The notes below the pieces were generated by a model. That model saw only the letters and a list, made by a program, of their open reading frames with translations. It was not told the origin of the DNA and made no database searches. DNA of 64,000 nt, from assembly GCA_009776725.1 (NCBI GenBank), contig WRNE01000003.1:38443-102442 (forward strand), written 5' to 3'. This document shows, in pieces, positions 52,978 through 62,166 of the stretch. This DNA comes from Coriobacteriia bacterium (GTDB taxonomy: Bacteria; Actinomycetota; Coriobacteriia; Coriobacteriales; UBA8131). Made by a program: the position numbers and the translations under genes. Every line of letters starts with the position of its first letter. Position 1 is the stretch's first letter.

Positions 52978-54252
52978 ATGTTACTGGAAAATGAATTCTC
53001 AATTTATGACTTTATTTATGCAATATCAGAAACGTTGGATCTCGCCTCCCCAACCCTAAGCCACCACCATCATAAAGTAGGCTATATAGCATATCTGCTC
53101 GGTAGGCAGATGCAGCTGCCAGCAAGCGAGGTCCACGATATCGTTATCGCTGCCTTGCTGCACGATATTGGGGCATTCTCCCTAAACGACCGGCTCGATA
53201 TGATAAACATAACTAGCATTGACACTGACGTGAACCAGCACTCCATCATCGGCTACAAGCTGTTAAGCGGAATTGACCTGCTGTACAAACCAGCCGAGAT
53301 GATCCTCTACCACCATGCTGACTACAGCAAGAACAAGGACCGCGTCCCACTGGGCAGCTATGTATTGCACCTAGCCGACCGCATTGCTGTGCTGCTTGAC
53401 GAGAAGAAGGAAATATTCATCCAGCTGACCCTGGTCAGGGACAAGCTTCACGACAAAAGCCCTAGCTACCATCCTGAGGTGCTTAAGGCTTTCGACGAGC
53501 TGACTGACTTGGTGCATGTTTGGATCGACCTCTTCTCCCCGTCCATCGGTTACACGGTTATTCAAAACATTGCCACTTCGCAAAAAGTCAATGGGCTTGA
53601 CGCAATGATAGAGTTCGTAAAAGTGCTGGCCCAGATAATCGACTTCCGCAGCCGCTTCACAGCGACACACTCCAGTGGGGTCGCTGCCGTCGCCAAAGAG
53701 ATCACGACCATATCCGGCTTTTCGGCGCGCGAGGTAAAACTCATGGAAATCGCCGGCTACCTGCATGACATCGGCAAGCTGGCTGTTCCTAACAGTATTT
53801 TGGAGAAGCCAGCAAAGCTGGATGTCGAAGAGATGAATATCGTAAAAAAACATACTTACTACACGTATTCGATCTTGAAAAAGATCAATGGGATGGACGT
53901 CGTTGCAACTTGGGCTGCTTACCATCATGAGCGCTTAGACGGCAAGGGATACCCATTCCATATCAAAGGAGACGATTTTTCCAAACTTGCCCGAATCATG
54001 GCGGTTGCCGACATCATGACCGCTCTGACTGAGGACCGTCCATACCGGGCAGGCATGGATAAGGACGAGGCATTACAAATACTGCTTTCGATGGTCAAAG
54101 ACCAGGCTATTGACGAGAGCATCGTTAGATTAGTGCAGGAGAACTACGGACGAATCAACGAAGTACGAATCAAGGCCCAAACGGAAGCTTTAAGTGAATA
54201 TGAAGCGTTTTTTGACATTAGCACCCTCGAGCGGTTTGGTTTTGCAGCATGA
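52978..54252 (+). CDS. Tandem HD / HD-GYP phosphodiesterase-like protein
   Basis: A 424-aa cytoplasmic protein. The ATG at 52978 with GGGGAGG six bases upstream is chosen; the frame is open further upstream (to 52795) but shows no ribosome site. The first half has HHHHKVGYIAY, LLHDIGAFSL, NQHSIIGYKLL and YHHADYSKNKD, an HD-GYP-like metal pattern without the GYP triplet. The second half is a full HD-GYP: THSSGVAAVA, GYLHDIGKLAVPNSILEKP, KKHTYYTYSIL, YHHERLDGKGYPF, ADIMTALTEDRPYR. HD-GYP proteins hydrolyse cyclic di-GMP or other cyclic dinucleotides. No GGDEF partner or receiver domain is present. It follows the LuxR gene by about 220 bp. Confidence 0.88.
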   Translation: MLLENEFSIYDFIYAISETLDLASPTLSHHHHKVGYIAYLLGRQMQLPASEVHDIVIAALLHDIGAFSLNDRLDMINITSIDTDVNQHSIIGYKLLSGIDLLYKPAEMILYHHADYSKNKDRVPLGSYVLHLADRIAVLLDEKKEIFIQLTLVRDKLHDKSPSYHPEVLKAFDELTDLVHVWIDLFSPSIGYTVIQNIATSQKVNGLDAMIEFVKVLAQIIDFRSRFTATHSSGVAAVAKEITTISGFSAREVKLMEIAGYLHDIGKLAVPNSILEKPAKLDVEEMNIVKKHTYYTYSILKKINGMDVVATWAAYHHERLDGKGYPFHIKGDDFSKLARIMAVADIMTALTEDRPYRAGMDKDEALQILLSMVKDQAIDESIVRLVQENYGRINEVRIKAQTEALSEYEAFFDISTLERFGFAA

Positions 54253-54391
54253 AAAGGTCTTTCTCCCTCCTGGCCTTTATGCGTTCAATGGAAACCAATC
54301 GCATGATTTGGCTGTGTGACTACAAAGAGCAGGTTTCTTCCTCTGCCTGACTCATGACTCCCTGTGGTACTCACACAGCACCTTTCCACAG

Positions 54392-54436
54392 GCCGGGTGG
54401 ACGGTCTCCCTCTCACGTCCACCCGGCGTTTCTTTT
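54392..54436 (+). terminator. Strong terminator after HD-GYP gene
   Basis: A perfect 11-bp stem GCCGGGTGGAC / GTCCACCCGGC (54392-54402 with 54417-54427) and 14-base loop, followed by GTTTCTTTT. Confidence 0.88.
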
Positions 54437-54452
54437 CCGATAAAGAAACGCC
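54425..54452 (+). promoter_or_regulatory. Second hairpin overlapping the terminator
   Basis: GGCGTTTCTTT (54425-54435) pairs perfectly with AAAGAAACGCC (54442-54452) and shares its first three bases with the terminator stem. On the minus strand it is preceded by a run of A/T. It may be a reverse-direction stop or an alternative fold. Confidence 0.5.
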
Positions 54453-54690
54453 TTAAAAAAATCCCAATAAACAGAGTTTACACCATTTTGCTTTTATATT
54501 GCTTATTGTCAAGCACATTTATTTGATCTATGGCAAGCTGATAATCCCGACTGTTAGTGAGAAAGGATCAGGTCCATGGTTTTAAGCATTCAGTCTAGTA
54601 TTGTCTTAAAGGCAAGCAATAAGCTTAAAGGTGTGAAATGCTGTATGATGAACGCAGTGATGACAGTCACCGTTTGAAAGGAGTGCACCA

Positions 54691-54885
54691 ATGGCAGTAG
54701 AAATCGCAACCGCAGTCGAAATCGTCTTGGACTGCTTTGTACAATCTGGCGAGCCGCTCCGGCCCGCTGACGTCGTCAAGGCAACCGGACTGGAAAAGAC
54801 CGACGTTGATAAAGCAATTAAGGCCTTGAAGAAAGACGGGAGGATCGACTCCCCCAAGCGTTGCTATTACGCAGCGGTAAAATAA
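54691..54885 (+). CDS. Small winged-helix DNA-binding protein (64 aa)
   Basis: A short basic protein that is nearly all one winged helix: helix 1 IATAVEIVLDCFVQSGEPLRPADVVKATGLEKTDVDKAIKALKKDGRIDSPKRCYYAAVK in which GEPLRPADVVKATGLEKTDVDKAI is the helix-turn-helix and the end is the wing. AAAGGAG is 7 bases before the ATG and a clean terminator follows, so it is a self-contained transcription unit. This type of 60-70 aa protein occurs in many Gram-positives and is usually unannotated or called MarR-like. Its target is unknown. Confidence 0.82.
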   Translation: MAVEIATAVEIVLDCFVQSGEPLRPADVVKATGLEKTDVDKAIKALKKDGRIDSPKRCYYAAVK

Positions 54886-54925
54886 CCAATCGCCAGTAAG
54901 AATCCGACAAACGTCCAAGTATTTG

Positions 54926-54958
54926 ACAGCGTGCCTTCTAAGGGCACGCTGTTTTGTT
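54926..54958 (+). terminator. Terminator of small winged-helix gene
   Basis: A perfect 10-bp stem ACAGCGTGCC / GGCACGCTGT (54926-54935 with 54943-54952), 7-base loop, followed by TTTTGTTGTTTT. Confidence 0.92.
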
Positions 54959-55084
54959 GTTTTGCCTCGGCTAGCTGCACGTTTTGTGGTAAAAATGCTG
55001 CGAGTGGTTTTTTACATCCACAGTTGCTGGAGACTTCATGAGCAGTTTGTTTTGTTGCCGGTAAAACAATTGGAGGACATGAGC

Positions 55085-56125
55085 ATGACTTCGTCGCCAA
55101 ATCAGAAAATGAAGCTTTTATATATCAGCCAAATATTGAGTGAACGTACCAATGAAAACAACGCCATTACCGTAAACGAGCTGATCAGGGCTTTGGCCGC
55201 CTTTGACATAAAAGCCGAGCGAAAGTCGATTTATACTGATATAGAAACACTCAAACGCTTCGGTATGGACATCATCACCAACCATGGGCGGTCGAACGCC
55301 TATTACCTGGCATCGAGCCTGTTCGAGCTGCCCGAGCTGAGGATGCTAGTCGATTTCGTCGAGAGCTCACAGTTCATTACCACAGATAAAAGCGAGAAGA
55401 TGATTAAGAAGCTGTCGTCACTTACCAACATACATGACGGCAGGTACTTCACCAATAAACTGGGCAGCGTCGACAGCTACAAATCGAAGAATTCAAGCAT
55501 CATGTACAACGTCTGGTACATACATATGGCAATCATCGATTCCAAAAAGATCAGCTTCAAGTATTTCGACTACAATTTAAGGAAAGAGCGGGTTCATCGG
55601 AAATCCAGCGAGTTCTACATTGAAAACCCGGTCGAGCTTTGCTGGAACGACCAGAAATACTACCTCATCTGCTACAACACCAAACATGACAGCTTTGTCC
55701 ACTACCGGGTGGACAAAATGATCGACGTCTCTGTCTCAGACGAGGACATCGACGATTTCGCAGACAAGCAGATAAACCTCCTGGACTACACCATGAAACA
55801 CTTCGGTATGTATGTCGGCGATACCGTTCGCGCCCGCCTACGCTTCGACAGAAGCCTGATCAACATCGTCATCGACCGCTATGGGACATCCGTGAAAATC
55901 CTCCCCTCCTCAAGCGGCCTCGGCTCTCCGGCAAACAGCCCCGACAGTGACGATGACTCTTCCAGCGAGTGCTTTGATGTCGAAGTCGAGGTGACCGACA
56001 CCCCGGTCTTTCTGTCATGGGTCTTCGAGTTTGGCAATAAGGCTGAAATCCTGGCTCCCCAGTCTTTGCGAGAGTCTATGCAGCATCTCCTTGGCGAAGT
56101 CAGCAGTCTCTACCGCACCGATTGA
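55085..56125 (+). CDS. WYL-domain transcriptional regulator
   Basis: A 346-aa regulator. The ATG at 55085 (MTSSPNQKMKLLYISQIL) is chosen because GGAGG (55072-55076) is 8 bases before it; an ATG at 55079 is too close, and the frame further upstream runs through the previous terminator. N-terminal HTH covers about 5-75 (ITVNELIRALAAFDIKAERKSIYTDIETLKRFG). The WYL domain covers about 140-230 (HMAIIDSKKISFKYFDYN, ...NPVELCWNDQKYYLICYNTKHDSFVHYRVDKM). The C-terminal WCX region has a Ser/Asp-rich insert near 290-305. WYL domains sense ligands, often nucleic-acid related. The downstream gene thpR starts 25 bp later. Confidence 0.9.
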   Translation: MTSSPNQKMKLLYISQILSERTNENNAITVNELIRALAAFDIKAERKSIYTDIETLKRFGMDIITNHGRSNAYYLASSLFELPELRMLVDFVESSQFITTDKSEKMIKKLSSLTNIHDGRYFTNKLGSVDSYKSKNSSIMYNVWYIHMAIIDSKKISFKYFDYNLRKERVHRKSSEFYIENPVELCWNDQKYYLICYNTKHDSFVHYRVDKMIDVSVSDEDIDDFADKQINLLDYTMKHFGMYVGDTVRARLRFDRSLINIVIDRYGTSVKILPSSSGLGSPANSPDSDDDSSSECFDVEVEVTDTPVFLSWVFEFGNKAEILAPQSLRESMQHLLGEVSSLYRTD

Positions 56126-56139
56126 CGATGACTTACATC

Positions 56140-56150
56140 TGGAGAAGACC
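56140..56150 (+). repeat. Motif copy TGGAGAAGACC used as thpR ribosome site
   Basis: TGGAGAAGACC directly abuts the ATG of thpR, so here the core of the recurring motif serves as Shine-Dalgarno sequence. Confidence 0.45.
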
Positions 56151-56675
56151 ATGCGCTTGTTTCTAGCGATCAACTTTTCAGTTCAAACACTTGCCGAATT
56201 GCAAAGGCATATCGACGAGCTACGCAGGCAGTCGAGGCAAGGGCGGTTTTCTCGACCAGAGAACCTGCACTTGACACTGGTGTTTCTCGGTGAATGCAAT
56301 GAGGCGGAAGCTGCCTTGGCTGAGTCAACAATGCAGTCGATCAGCTTTTCGGGCTTTGATTTGGAGTTTGACAGGCTAGGGCGTTTCAAGACTCGCCAAG
56401 GCGACCTGTGGTGGGCAGGAGCTGGCGAGAATGCCGCGCTTCTAAACCTCCAAAGCCAGCTTGAGGCTGCCCTTCAAGCAGCTGGCTTTGCGTTACAGAA
56501 TAGAGAGTTTGCAGCGCATGTCACATTGGGCAGGGATGTTAAGACGTCTGTTTCTCCCCACACCATCGATGTTTTTGGCGAGCCTGTAAGGCAGGTCGAC
56601 TTGATGCTGTCAAAGCAGCAAAAAGGCGGGGTGTCCTACACCCCGATAGCCTCGCATCTTGCAATGGACTGCTAA
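56151..56675 (+). CDS. thpR: RNA 2',3'-cyclic phosphodiesterase (LigT/ThpR, 2H family)
   Basis: A 174-aa 2H phosphoesterase that opens 2',3'-cyclic phosphates on RNA ends. The ATG at 56151 (MRLFLAINF) with GGAGAAG upstream is preferred over an open frame beginning inside the WYL gene. The two catalytic H-x-T motifs are present: HLTLVFLG near residue 42 and HVTLGRD near 122. Lies 25 bp after the WYL regulator, so the two probably form an operon, and is convergent with mutM (13 bp between the stops). Confidence 0.93.
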   Translation: MRLFLAINFSVQTLAELQRHIDELRRQSRQGRFSRPENLHLTLVFLGECNEAEAALAESTMQSISFSGFDLEFDRLGRFKTRQGDLWWAGAGENAALLNLQSQLEAALQAAGFALQNREFAAHVTLGRDVKTSVSPHTIDVFGEPVRQVDLMLSKQQKGGVSYTPIASHLAMDC

Positions 56676-56688
56676 GCCTGCTAATTTG

Positions 56689-57603
56689 CTAGCGTTGACA
56701 ATGCTCGCAGAGGTGGGTGCCCCTGCCGGCAAGCCTTATCTTGGTGATCGGCTTCCCGCAACGCGGGCAGGCTTGGCCGCTACGCCCATAGACTGCGGCA
56801 TGCAGGTCGAGGTATTCTCCCCTTAAGCCGAACGAGTCAACATAGTTGCGGGACGTCGACCCACCGTCAATGATCGACTGGTTGAGGCATTCGCGGATAG
56901 CAGCTTGGAGGCGCCGGTAGTCGCCGACTTTTAGGGATGCCAGGCTTCGCCTGGGGTCGATTCCGGCGCGGAAGAGGGACTCGTCTGCGTAGATGTTGCC
57001 AATGCCGGCGATTCTTTTTTGGTCTAGAAGGGCAGCCTTGACCGACATTGGCGAGGCTTTCGCCTGAGCGGGGTTTTTGGCCTTGCCCTGCAAAGCAGCA
57101 CGGAGGGCCTGCCAGGTAAACGAGCCGTCAAGCGGCTCGATGCCGAGGTGATGCAAAAAATCGTCTTGGTCGATATCGGACAGGGCAATCAGCTTCAAGT
57201 AGCCGAACTTGCGTTGGTCGTTGAAGTAAAGCCTTGACCCGTCGTCCAAGCTAAAAACGACATGGGTATGCTTGTCGGGGAGCCCCGAGACCAGCGACTG
57301 GCTTGGGTAGCCTCCAGCAAAGCCGCCTTGGCCGGTGCTTGGCCCCCGGTAGACCAACTGGCCGGTCATCCGCAAGTGGACCAGCAAGGCTTCCTCGCGG
57401 GCACTGCTTTTTAAAACGATGATCAAAAGCTTGCCACGTCGACGGACCTCTTGAAAAACCGAGCCGATGATGCGCTTCTCGGTTTCTAGGTCAAATGTCG
57501 GGAAGCTGCGCTGTTCGAGGACCTCGATACCGGTAATTGCCTTACCTGGGAGAACAGCGTTCAAGCCGCGTCTTATTACTTCAACTTCAGGAAGCTCAGG
57601 CAT
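56689..57603 (-). CDS. mutM: Formamidopyrimidine-DNA glycosylase (Fpg/MutM)
   Basis: Removes 8-oxoguanine and formamidopyrimidines from DNA and nicks the strand. The 304-aa protein begins PELPEVEVIRRGLN (catalytic Pro2/Glu3 after Met removal), has MTGQLVYRGPS with the catalytic Lys region near 65-85, the H2TH domain (DQKRIAGIGNIYADESLFRAGIDP, near 190-215) and a C-terminal zinc finger CPRC..CEHC near 280-302. It starts 11 bp after folP stops, so it is probably in the fol operon. Confidence 0.97.
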   Translation of the reverse strand: MPELPEVEVIRRGLNAVLPGKAITGIEVLEQRSFPTFDLETEKRIIGSVFQEVRRRGKLLIIVLKSSAREEALLVHLRMTGQLVYRGPSTGQGGFAGGYPSQSLVSGLPDKHTHVVFSLDDGSRLYFNDQRKFGYLKLIALSDIDQDDFLHHLGIEPLDGSFTWQALRAALQGKAKNPAQAKASPMSVKAALLDQKRIAGIGNIYADESLFRAGIDPRRSLASLKVGDYRRLQAAIRECLNQSIIDGGSTSRNYVDSFGLRGEYLDLHAAVYGRSGQACPRCGKPITKIRLAGRGTHLCEHCQR

Positions 57604-57614
57604 CGGCAGGGCCT

Positions 57615-58433
57615 TTATAGGTACCGAAAGACTTTTAGGGCCTCGACCGTTGCCCGGACGTCATGGACACGCAAGACCCTGGCGCCTTGCTTTGCCGCCC
57701 ATGCAGCTACGATAGCCGAAGTTGCTGCCCGGTCGGCAGCCTCAGTGATCCCGGTCATCTTGCCTATGAAGCCTTTGCGGGAGTAGGCAGCCATCAAGGG
57801 ATATGGCAGGGCGGCCAGCTCGCTAGTGGCTTGAAGCAAGGCCAGGTTATGTGAGAAGTCCTTACCAAAGCCCGGCCCGGGGTCTATGCAGATACGGTCT
57901 GGGGCAACTCCAGCTGACTGCAACAAGGCGGCCTGCCCTAACAAATAGTCTTTGACCTCGCCTACGACATCGTCGTAGTGTGGGTCTACCTGCATGCTTT
58001 GGGGCTCGCCCAACATATGCATGACCACACAGCCGACATCGCTTTTACCAGCTACCTCACGCATTCTAGGGTCACGGTAGCCAGAAACGTCGTTGACAAT
58101 AGCCGCTCCAGCGTCAATACAGGCTGCTGCTACTTTTGGGTGGCGGGTGTCTATCGAGATCACAAGCCCCTCCTCGCATAGGGCTTTGACCAATGGCAAT
58201 ACCCTGCCCAGCTCGGTATCCTCGTCAAGCTCGTTAGACCCTGGCCGGGTAGACTCGCCCCCGATGTCGATTATCGATGCTCCCTCCTCTAGCATTCGAT
58301 GGGCATGAGAATAGGCCTTTGTTAGGTCGAAGTACTCTCCCCCGTCAGAAAAAGAGTCCGGGGTAAGGTTTAAGATGCCCATGACAATGGCATCGCTTAA
58401 GTCGAATTCAATGTTGCGGCATCGCCAGATCAT
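57615..58433 (-). CDS. folP: Dihydropteroate synthase
   Basis: Condenses p-aminobenzoate with the pterin pyrophosphate in folate synthesis; target of sulfonamides. The 272-aa barrel has MGILNLTPDSFSDGGEYF near 18-36, IDIGGESTRPGS near 56-67, IVNDVSGYRDP near 113, IDPGPGFGKDF near 184 and the end motif RVHDVRATVEALKV. It lies 33 bp after folE and 11 bp before mutM. No folB/folK is adjacent, so those steps are encoded elsewhere. Confidence 0.97.
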   Translation of the reverse strand: MIWRCRNIEFDLSDAIVMGILNLTPDSFSDGGEYFDLTKAYSHAHRMLEEGASIIDIGGESTRPGSNELDEDTELGRVLPLVKALCEEGLVISIDTRHPKVAAACIDAGAAIVNDVSGYRDPRMREVAGKSDVGCVVMHMLGEPQSMQVDPHYDDVVGEVKDYLLGQAALLQSAGVAPDRICIDPGPGFGKDFSHNLALLQATSELAALPYPLMAAYSRKGFIGKMTGITEAADRAATSAIVAAWAAKQGARVLRVHDVRATVEALKVFRYL

Positions 58434-58466
58434 CTTTTCACCTAGCTATTTAATTAACATTATGTT

Positions 58467-59030
58467 CTATGAGCCGAAGATCAAGGACAAGGCTTCTTCG
58501 CGGGTTTTTGCCGACCCCCTGAAAGCGCCACGGACCGCCGATGTGATGGTCTTCGACCCTGGCTTCTTTACCCCGCGCATAGACATGCAGAGGTGTTCTG
58601 CCTCAATGACCACGATCACCCCGTTGGCATCGAGCAGCTCGACTAAGGTATCGGCGATCTGGCTAGTGAGGCGTTCTTGCACCTGAGGCCTCCGAGCGTA
58701 GAGGTCGACCAGACGGGCTAGCTTAGAGATCCCGCAGACCCTTCCTTCCGACCCGGGCAGATAGCCGACATGTGCCACTCCGTGAAAAGTCACCAGGTGG
58801 TGCTCGCAAGTCGAGTAAAGCGGTATGTCTTTGACCAAGACCAGCTCATGGTGGTTCTCCCCAAAACTCTGGGCAAACAATTCGGCAGGCTCTTGGCCCA
58901 TGCCAGCGAATATCTCTTCGTACATGCGCGCGACCCGTGCCGGCGTGTCCAACAGGCCCTCACGGTTGACGTCCTCGCCGATGCCTTCAAGTATTAACCG
59001 AACCCCTTGCTCTATTTTCGCGTGATCCAT
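58467..59030 (-). CDS. folE: GTP cyclohydrolase I
   Basis: First enzyme of tetrahydrofolate synthesis, converting GTP to dihydroneopterin triphosphate. The 187-aa FolE1 form has the zinc site: Cys in YSTCEHHLV near 74-78 and the second cysteine in [11 protein letters not shown] near 142. Other marks are [11 protein letters not shown] near 86, [26 protein letters not shown] near 105-130 and [12 protein letters not shown] near 157. ATG with AGGAGG upstream. Confidence 0.97.
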   Translation of the reverse strand: MDHAKIEQGVRLILEGIGEDVNREGLLDTPARVARMYEEIFAGMGQEPAELFAQSFGENHHELVLVKDIPLYSTCEHHLVTFHGVAHVGYLPGSEGRVCGISKLARLVDLYARRPQVQERLTSQIADTLVELLDANGVIVVIEAEHLCMSMRGVKKPGSKTITSAVRGAFRGSAKTREEALSLIFGS

Positions 59031-59093
59031 ACGAAACCTCCTAATGACTTTAGCAAAGTTGATCCCTGATTTATGAAAAGCGACATTTCAGAC

Positions 59094-61532
59094 CTAGCTG
59101 TCTGAACCGTCTCCGTTGTCTGTGGGGTTGGACTGCCCGCCATTGTACTGCACGTCTGGAGGATCGTTGCTAAGCGGTGGGCCGCTTGGTGGTGGAAGCA
59201 CTACCGAGGTGCTTACTGGCGGTGGCAAGGCAGGGCCTGGGGCGTCGTCATTGGCAGCTTGCCCGACACCATTGGGGGGCGTGACACCTAAAGCGGACGG
59301 CTTCTCCGCGTAGACAACACTGATCTCTGTCGGGTTGTTTTCCAGGGTACCGTTTTGTGGCTGGTCGTAAAGGCTGCTTATCGGCTCGCCGCTGGGGGGA
59401 GGCAGCTCCTGGCTTTCTTCGCCTTGCATATAAATACGGACCATGTCGTTTAGGTCGGTCTTACCGCTGACGATGTCGTTTAAGGTTACCTGGTAAACCT
59501 CCTCGTCCATCTGCTCGTCAAAATTAGCCTCCAGCGCTACATCGTCGTCCCCGCCTTGTAGCTCACGCCGCTCACGCTCTTGGCGCTCGCGTTCTCTTTG
59601 TGCCTCGCGGGCCCGACGGGCATCGTCTATCTCCTGCCTGCGCAAGTCGTCTGCCTTTTGGGCAAGCAGTTCGTCCTCATGGTCCAAATAGTCAGGCCAA
59701 GTGTTGTTCAGCAAAGCATCCAAGGCCTCGCTGTCAACTGTCTCCCGGTCCATCAGCACCTCGACCATCAGCTCGATCTGTTCTTTTCGTGTGGATAAGA
59801 CACTGATCGCCCTGTCATGGGCGGACTGGATGATCTTTGACACTTCCTCATCAATGCGCCGAGCTGTCTCGTCGCTATAGTCCGGGCTCGCTGAATAGTC
59901 GCGGCCTAAAAACACCTCGTGCTGGGCTTGGCCGTACACTTGGTGGCCAAGCGCCTCGGTCATCCCGTAGCGGGTCACCATCTGTCTAGCGATGTTGGTT
60001 GCCCTTTCCAGGTCGCTGGAGGCGCCTGTGGTGATGTCGTCTAAAAACAGCTCTTCTGCCACCCGGCCGCCCAAACAGACTGCCAGGTCATCTAACATCT
60101 CGTTCCTGCTGGACAAAAAGCGGTCCTCTTCGGGAAGCGAAAGCGTATAGCCGAGGGCCTGCCCCCGGCTGATTATGGAGATCTTGTGCACCGGGTCGGC
60201 ATATTCAAGGATGTGGCCGACCAAAGCATGCCCCGACTCGTGAAAAGCAATTGTCCGCTTTTCTTTTTCCGTCATGATCCGGCTCTTGCGCTCCGGCCCT
60301 GCTATCGAGCGCTCCATTGCTTCGGAAAGCTCGCTCATCGTAATCAGCTTCTTCTTGCGCCGGGCAGTGAGCAATGCCGCCTCGTTCATCAAATTGGCCA
60401 GGTCAGCACCTGTAAAGCCTGGCGTCATCCGGGCCAGCGTCTCTAAGCTGACACTATGGGCAAGCGGCTTGTCTTCGCTATGCACTTTTAAAATAGCCTC
60501 CCGCCCCTTAAGGTCGGGACGCATCACAGTGATTTGGCGGTCGAAACGGCCTGGCCGCAACAGCGCAGGGTCTAAGATATCGGCACGGTTGGTGGCAGCG
60601 ATCAGGATCACGCTTTGATGGTCGGCGAATCCGTCCATCTCCACTAAAAGCTGGTTAAGCGTTTGCTCGCGTTCGTCATGGCCCCCGCCAAGCCCGGCAC
60701 CCCGCTGACGGCCCACCGCGTCGATCTCGTCGATAAAGATGATCGAAGGCGCTGCATCCTTGGCCTGCTCGAACAAGTCGCGGACACGAGAGGCCCCGAC
60801 ACCGACAAACATCTCCACGAAGTCAGAGCCGGATATGGAGAAGAACGGGACGCCTGCCTCTCCTGCCACAGCCCTAGCCAGCAGTGTCTTGCCTGTACCA
60901 GGAGGCCCGACCAGCAATATACCGCGAGGGATTTTTGCGCCAAAGCTCTGGTACCTTTCTGGATCCGACAAAAAGTCCTTGATCTCCTCTAGCTCCTCGA
61001 CGACCTCATCGATACCTGCAACATCGGTAAACTTCGTCGTAGGCCGCTCTTCATGGGCCTTGCGTGCCCGGCTTCTGCCGAACTGCATTTGACGGTTGTT
61101 GGATGCTTCAAGGCGGTTGAAAAGCGCCCATCCCCCAATGCCAAGAACTACCATCAACAGAACTGTCGGCAGTATCTGTAGCAAGAAGTAGTTATTCGAG
61201 GTGTCTATCGTGTATTTGACCTGGGGATGGTCTGCCATCAACTCGTTTAACGAGTCTGACCCGATGTACTTGGATGAGAACTGAATGGGGTCTTCGTCCC
61301 TAGACATGCCGTCTCGATAATACAAGCCAGAGATCTTCGTGTCTGAAATGTTATAGGTGATCTCAACGACCCGATCGTCTTTTACTGCATTGACAAACTC
61401 GTTTGTAGTCAAGTTATCGATCTGGGTACGATTGAAAAAGCTACTGAACAGCATATATACAAATATTATAGATAGGAAAGCCATGCCTATCCCATATATC
61501 ACAATTGCATTCCGATTAGGAAATCTACGCAC
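59094..61532 (-). CDS. ftsH: ATP-dependent zinc metalloprotease FtsH with long C-terminal tail
   Basis: Membrane-bound AAA+ protease for quality control of membrane and regulatory proteins. The 812-aa protein has two N-terminal membrane helices (about 10-32 and 122-142) around an extracytoplasmic loop, Walker [13 protein letters not shown] near 205, Walker [13 protein letters not shown] near 264, SRH region [19 protein letters not shown] near 318 and the zinc motif HESGH near 430 (family usually HEAGH). The core ends near 610. The last 200 residues are an acidic, Arg/Glu coiled stretch followed by a Pro/Asp/Ser-rich, disordered tail ([24 protein letters not shown]), longer than in most bacteria. 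The distance to hpt is 76 bp. Confidence 0.97.
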   Translation of the reverse strand: MRRFPNRNAIVIYGIGMAFLSIIFVYMLFSSFFNRTQIDNLTTNEFVNAVKDDRVVEITYNISDTKISGLYYRDGMSRDEDPIQFSSKYIGSDSLNELMADHPQVKYTIDTSNNYFLLQILPTVLLMVVLGIGGWALFNRLEASNNRQMQFGRSRARKAHEERPTTKFTDVAGIDEVVEELEEIKDFLSDPERYQSFGAKIPRGILLVGPPGTGKTLLARAVAGEAGVPFFSISGSDFVEMFVGVGASRVRDLFEQAKDAAPSIIFIDEIDAVGRQRGAGLGGGHDEREQTLNQLLVEMDGFADHQSVILIAATNRADILDPALLRPGRFDRQITVMRPDLKGREAILKVHSEDKPLAHSVSLETLARMTPGFTGADLANLMNEAALLTARRKKKLITMSELSEAMERSIAGPERKSRIMTEKEKRTIAFHESGHALVGHILEYADPVHKISIISRGQALGYTLSLPEEDRFLSSRNEMLDDLAVCLGGRVAEELFLDDITTGASSDLERATNIARQMVTRYGMTEALGHQVYGQAQHEVFLGRDYSASPDYSDETARRIDEEVSKIIQSAHDRAISVLSTRKEQIELMVEVLMDRETVDSEALDALLNNTWPDYLDHEDELLAQKADDLRRQEIDDARRAREAQRERERQERERRELQGGDDDVALEANFDEQMDEEVYQVTLNDIVSGKTDLNDMVRIYMQGEESQELPPPSGEPISSLYDQPQNGTLENNPTEISVVYAEKPSALGVTPPNGVGQAANDDAPGPALPPPVSTSVVLPPPSGPPLSNDPPDVQYNGGQSNPTDNGDGSDS

Positions 61533-61608
61533 TTAAACCCCTTTTACCTAGGTTAACAAACAATGAAGCAGCGCTCTTCTTTTGCGCGGGTATTTTTGAT
61601 TGCCTGTC

Positions 61609-62145
61609 TTATGAATAAACTTTCGGATCGAGTACCCCGATATAAGGCAGATAACGGTAACGCTCGGCATAATCAAGCCCATAACCGACCACAAAGGCAT
61701 CCGGACAAACAAAGCCGACATACTTGCACTCTACAGGCGTCTCCTGCTTTACCTCCTTGACCAATAACGCAGCAATCTCTACAGACTTAGGGTTTAGGCT
61801 GCGCAGGTACTTGCGGAGGTAGTTCAAGGTCAAACCGCTGTCGACTATGTCTTCGACCAACAAGATATCGTAACTTTCCAGGGGCCCTTCCAGGTCCTTG
61901 ATGATCCGTACCACGCCAGAGCTTTTCGTTTCTGCGCCATAGCTGGCTACAGCTATAAAATCGACTGCCAGATCCAGTTCGATATGACGAATCAAGTCGG
62001 CAGCAAAAATGAACGAGCCCTTGAGGATCGACACTAGCAAAAGCCTCTTGTCGGCATAGTCGGCAGTGATCTGGCGGCCGATCGAGCTGATCGCATTGGC
62101 TATTTCGTCTTCAGTGTACAAAATCTCAGTAATATCCGGGTGCAT
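61609..62145 (-). CDS. hpt: Hypoxanthine (guanine) phosphoribosyltransferase
   Basis: Purine salvage enzyme making IMP/GMP from base and PRPP. The 178-aa protein has the type I PRTase fold: LVSILKGSFIFAADL near 37, the PRPP motif LLVEDIVDSGLTL near 95-107, a lysine-containing stretch LLVKEVKQE near 128 and the base-binding end FVVGYGLDYAERYRYLPYIGVL. It lies between tilS and ftsH, the standard order. Confidence 0.97.
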   Translation of the reverse strand: MHPDITEILYTEDEIANAISSIGRQITADYADKRLLLVSILKGSFIFAADLIRHIELDLAVDFIAVASYGAETKSSGVVRIIKDLEGPLESYDILLVEDIVDSGLTLNYLRKYLRSLNPKSVEIAALLVKEVKQETPVECKYVGFVCPDAFVVGYGLDYAERYRYLPYIGVLDPKVYS

Positions 62146-62166
62146 CAGTACCTCTTCTGGACGTAA

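Larger units (their letters stand above)
54253..54690. other. Gap after HD-GYP gene, 438 bp
   Basis: Contains the terminator at 54392-54436 and an overlapping second hairpin; otherwise no coding frame or known RNA is seen. The last part (about 54500-54675) should hold the promoter and the AAAGGAG ribosome site of the winged-helix gene; no clear -35/-10 pair stands out. Confidence 0.55.

Noticed and set aside
54923..55084. N-terminal extension of the WYL regulator
   Set aside because: It would begin within the terminator of the previous gene; the ATG at 55085 has GGAGG at good spacing and starts the HTH domain.
56031..56150. thpR starting inside the WYL gene
   Set aside because: The extra 40 residues are out-of-frame WYL sequence; LigT proteins start like MRLFLAINF at 56151.
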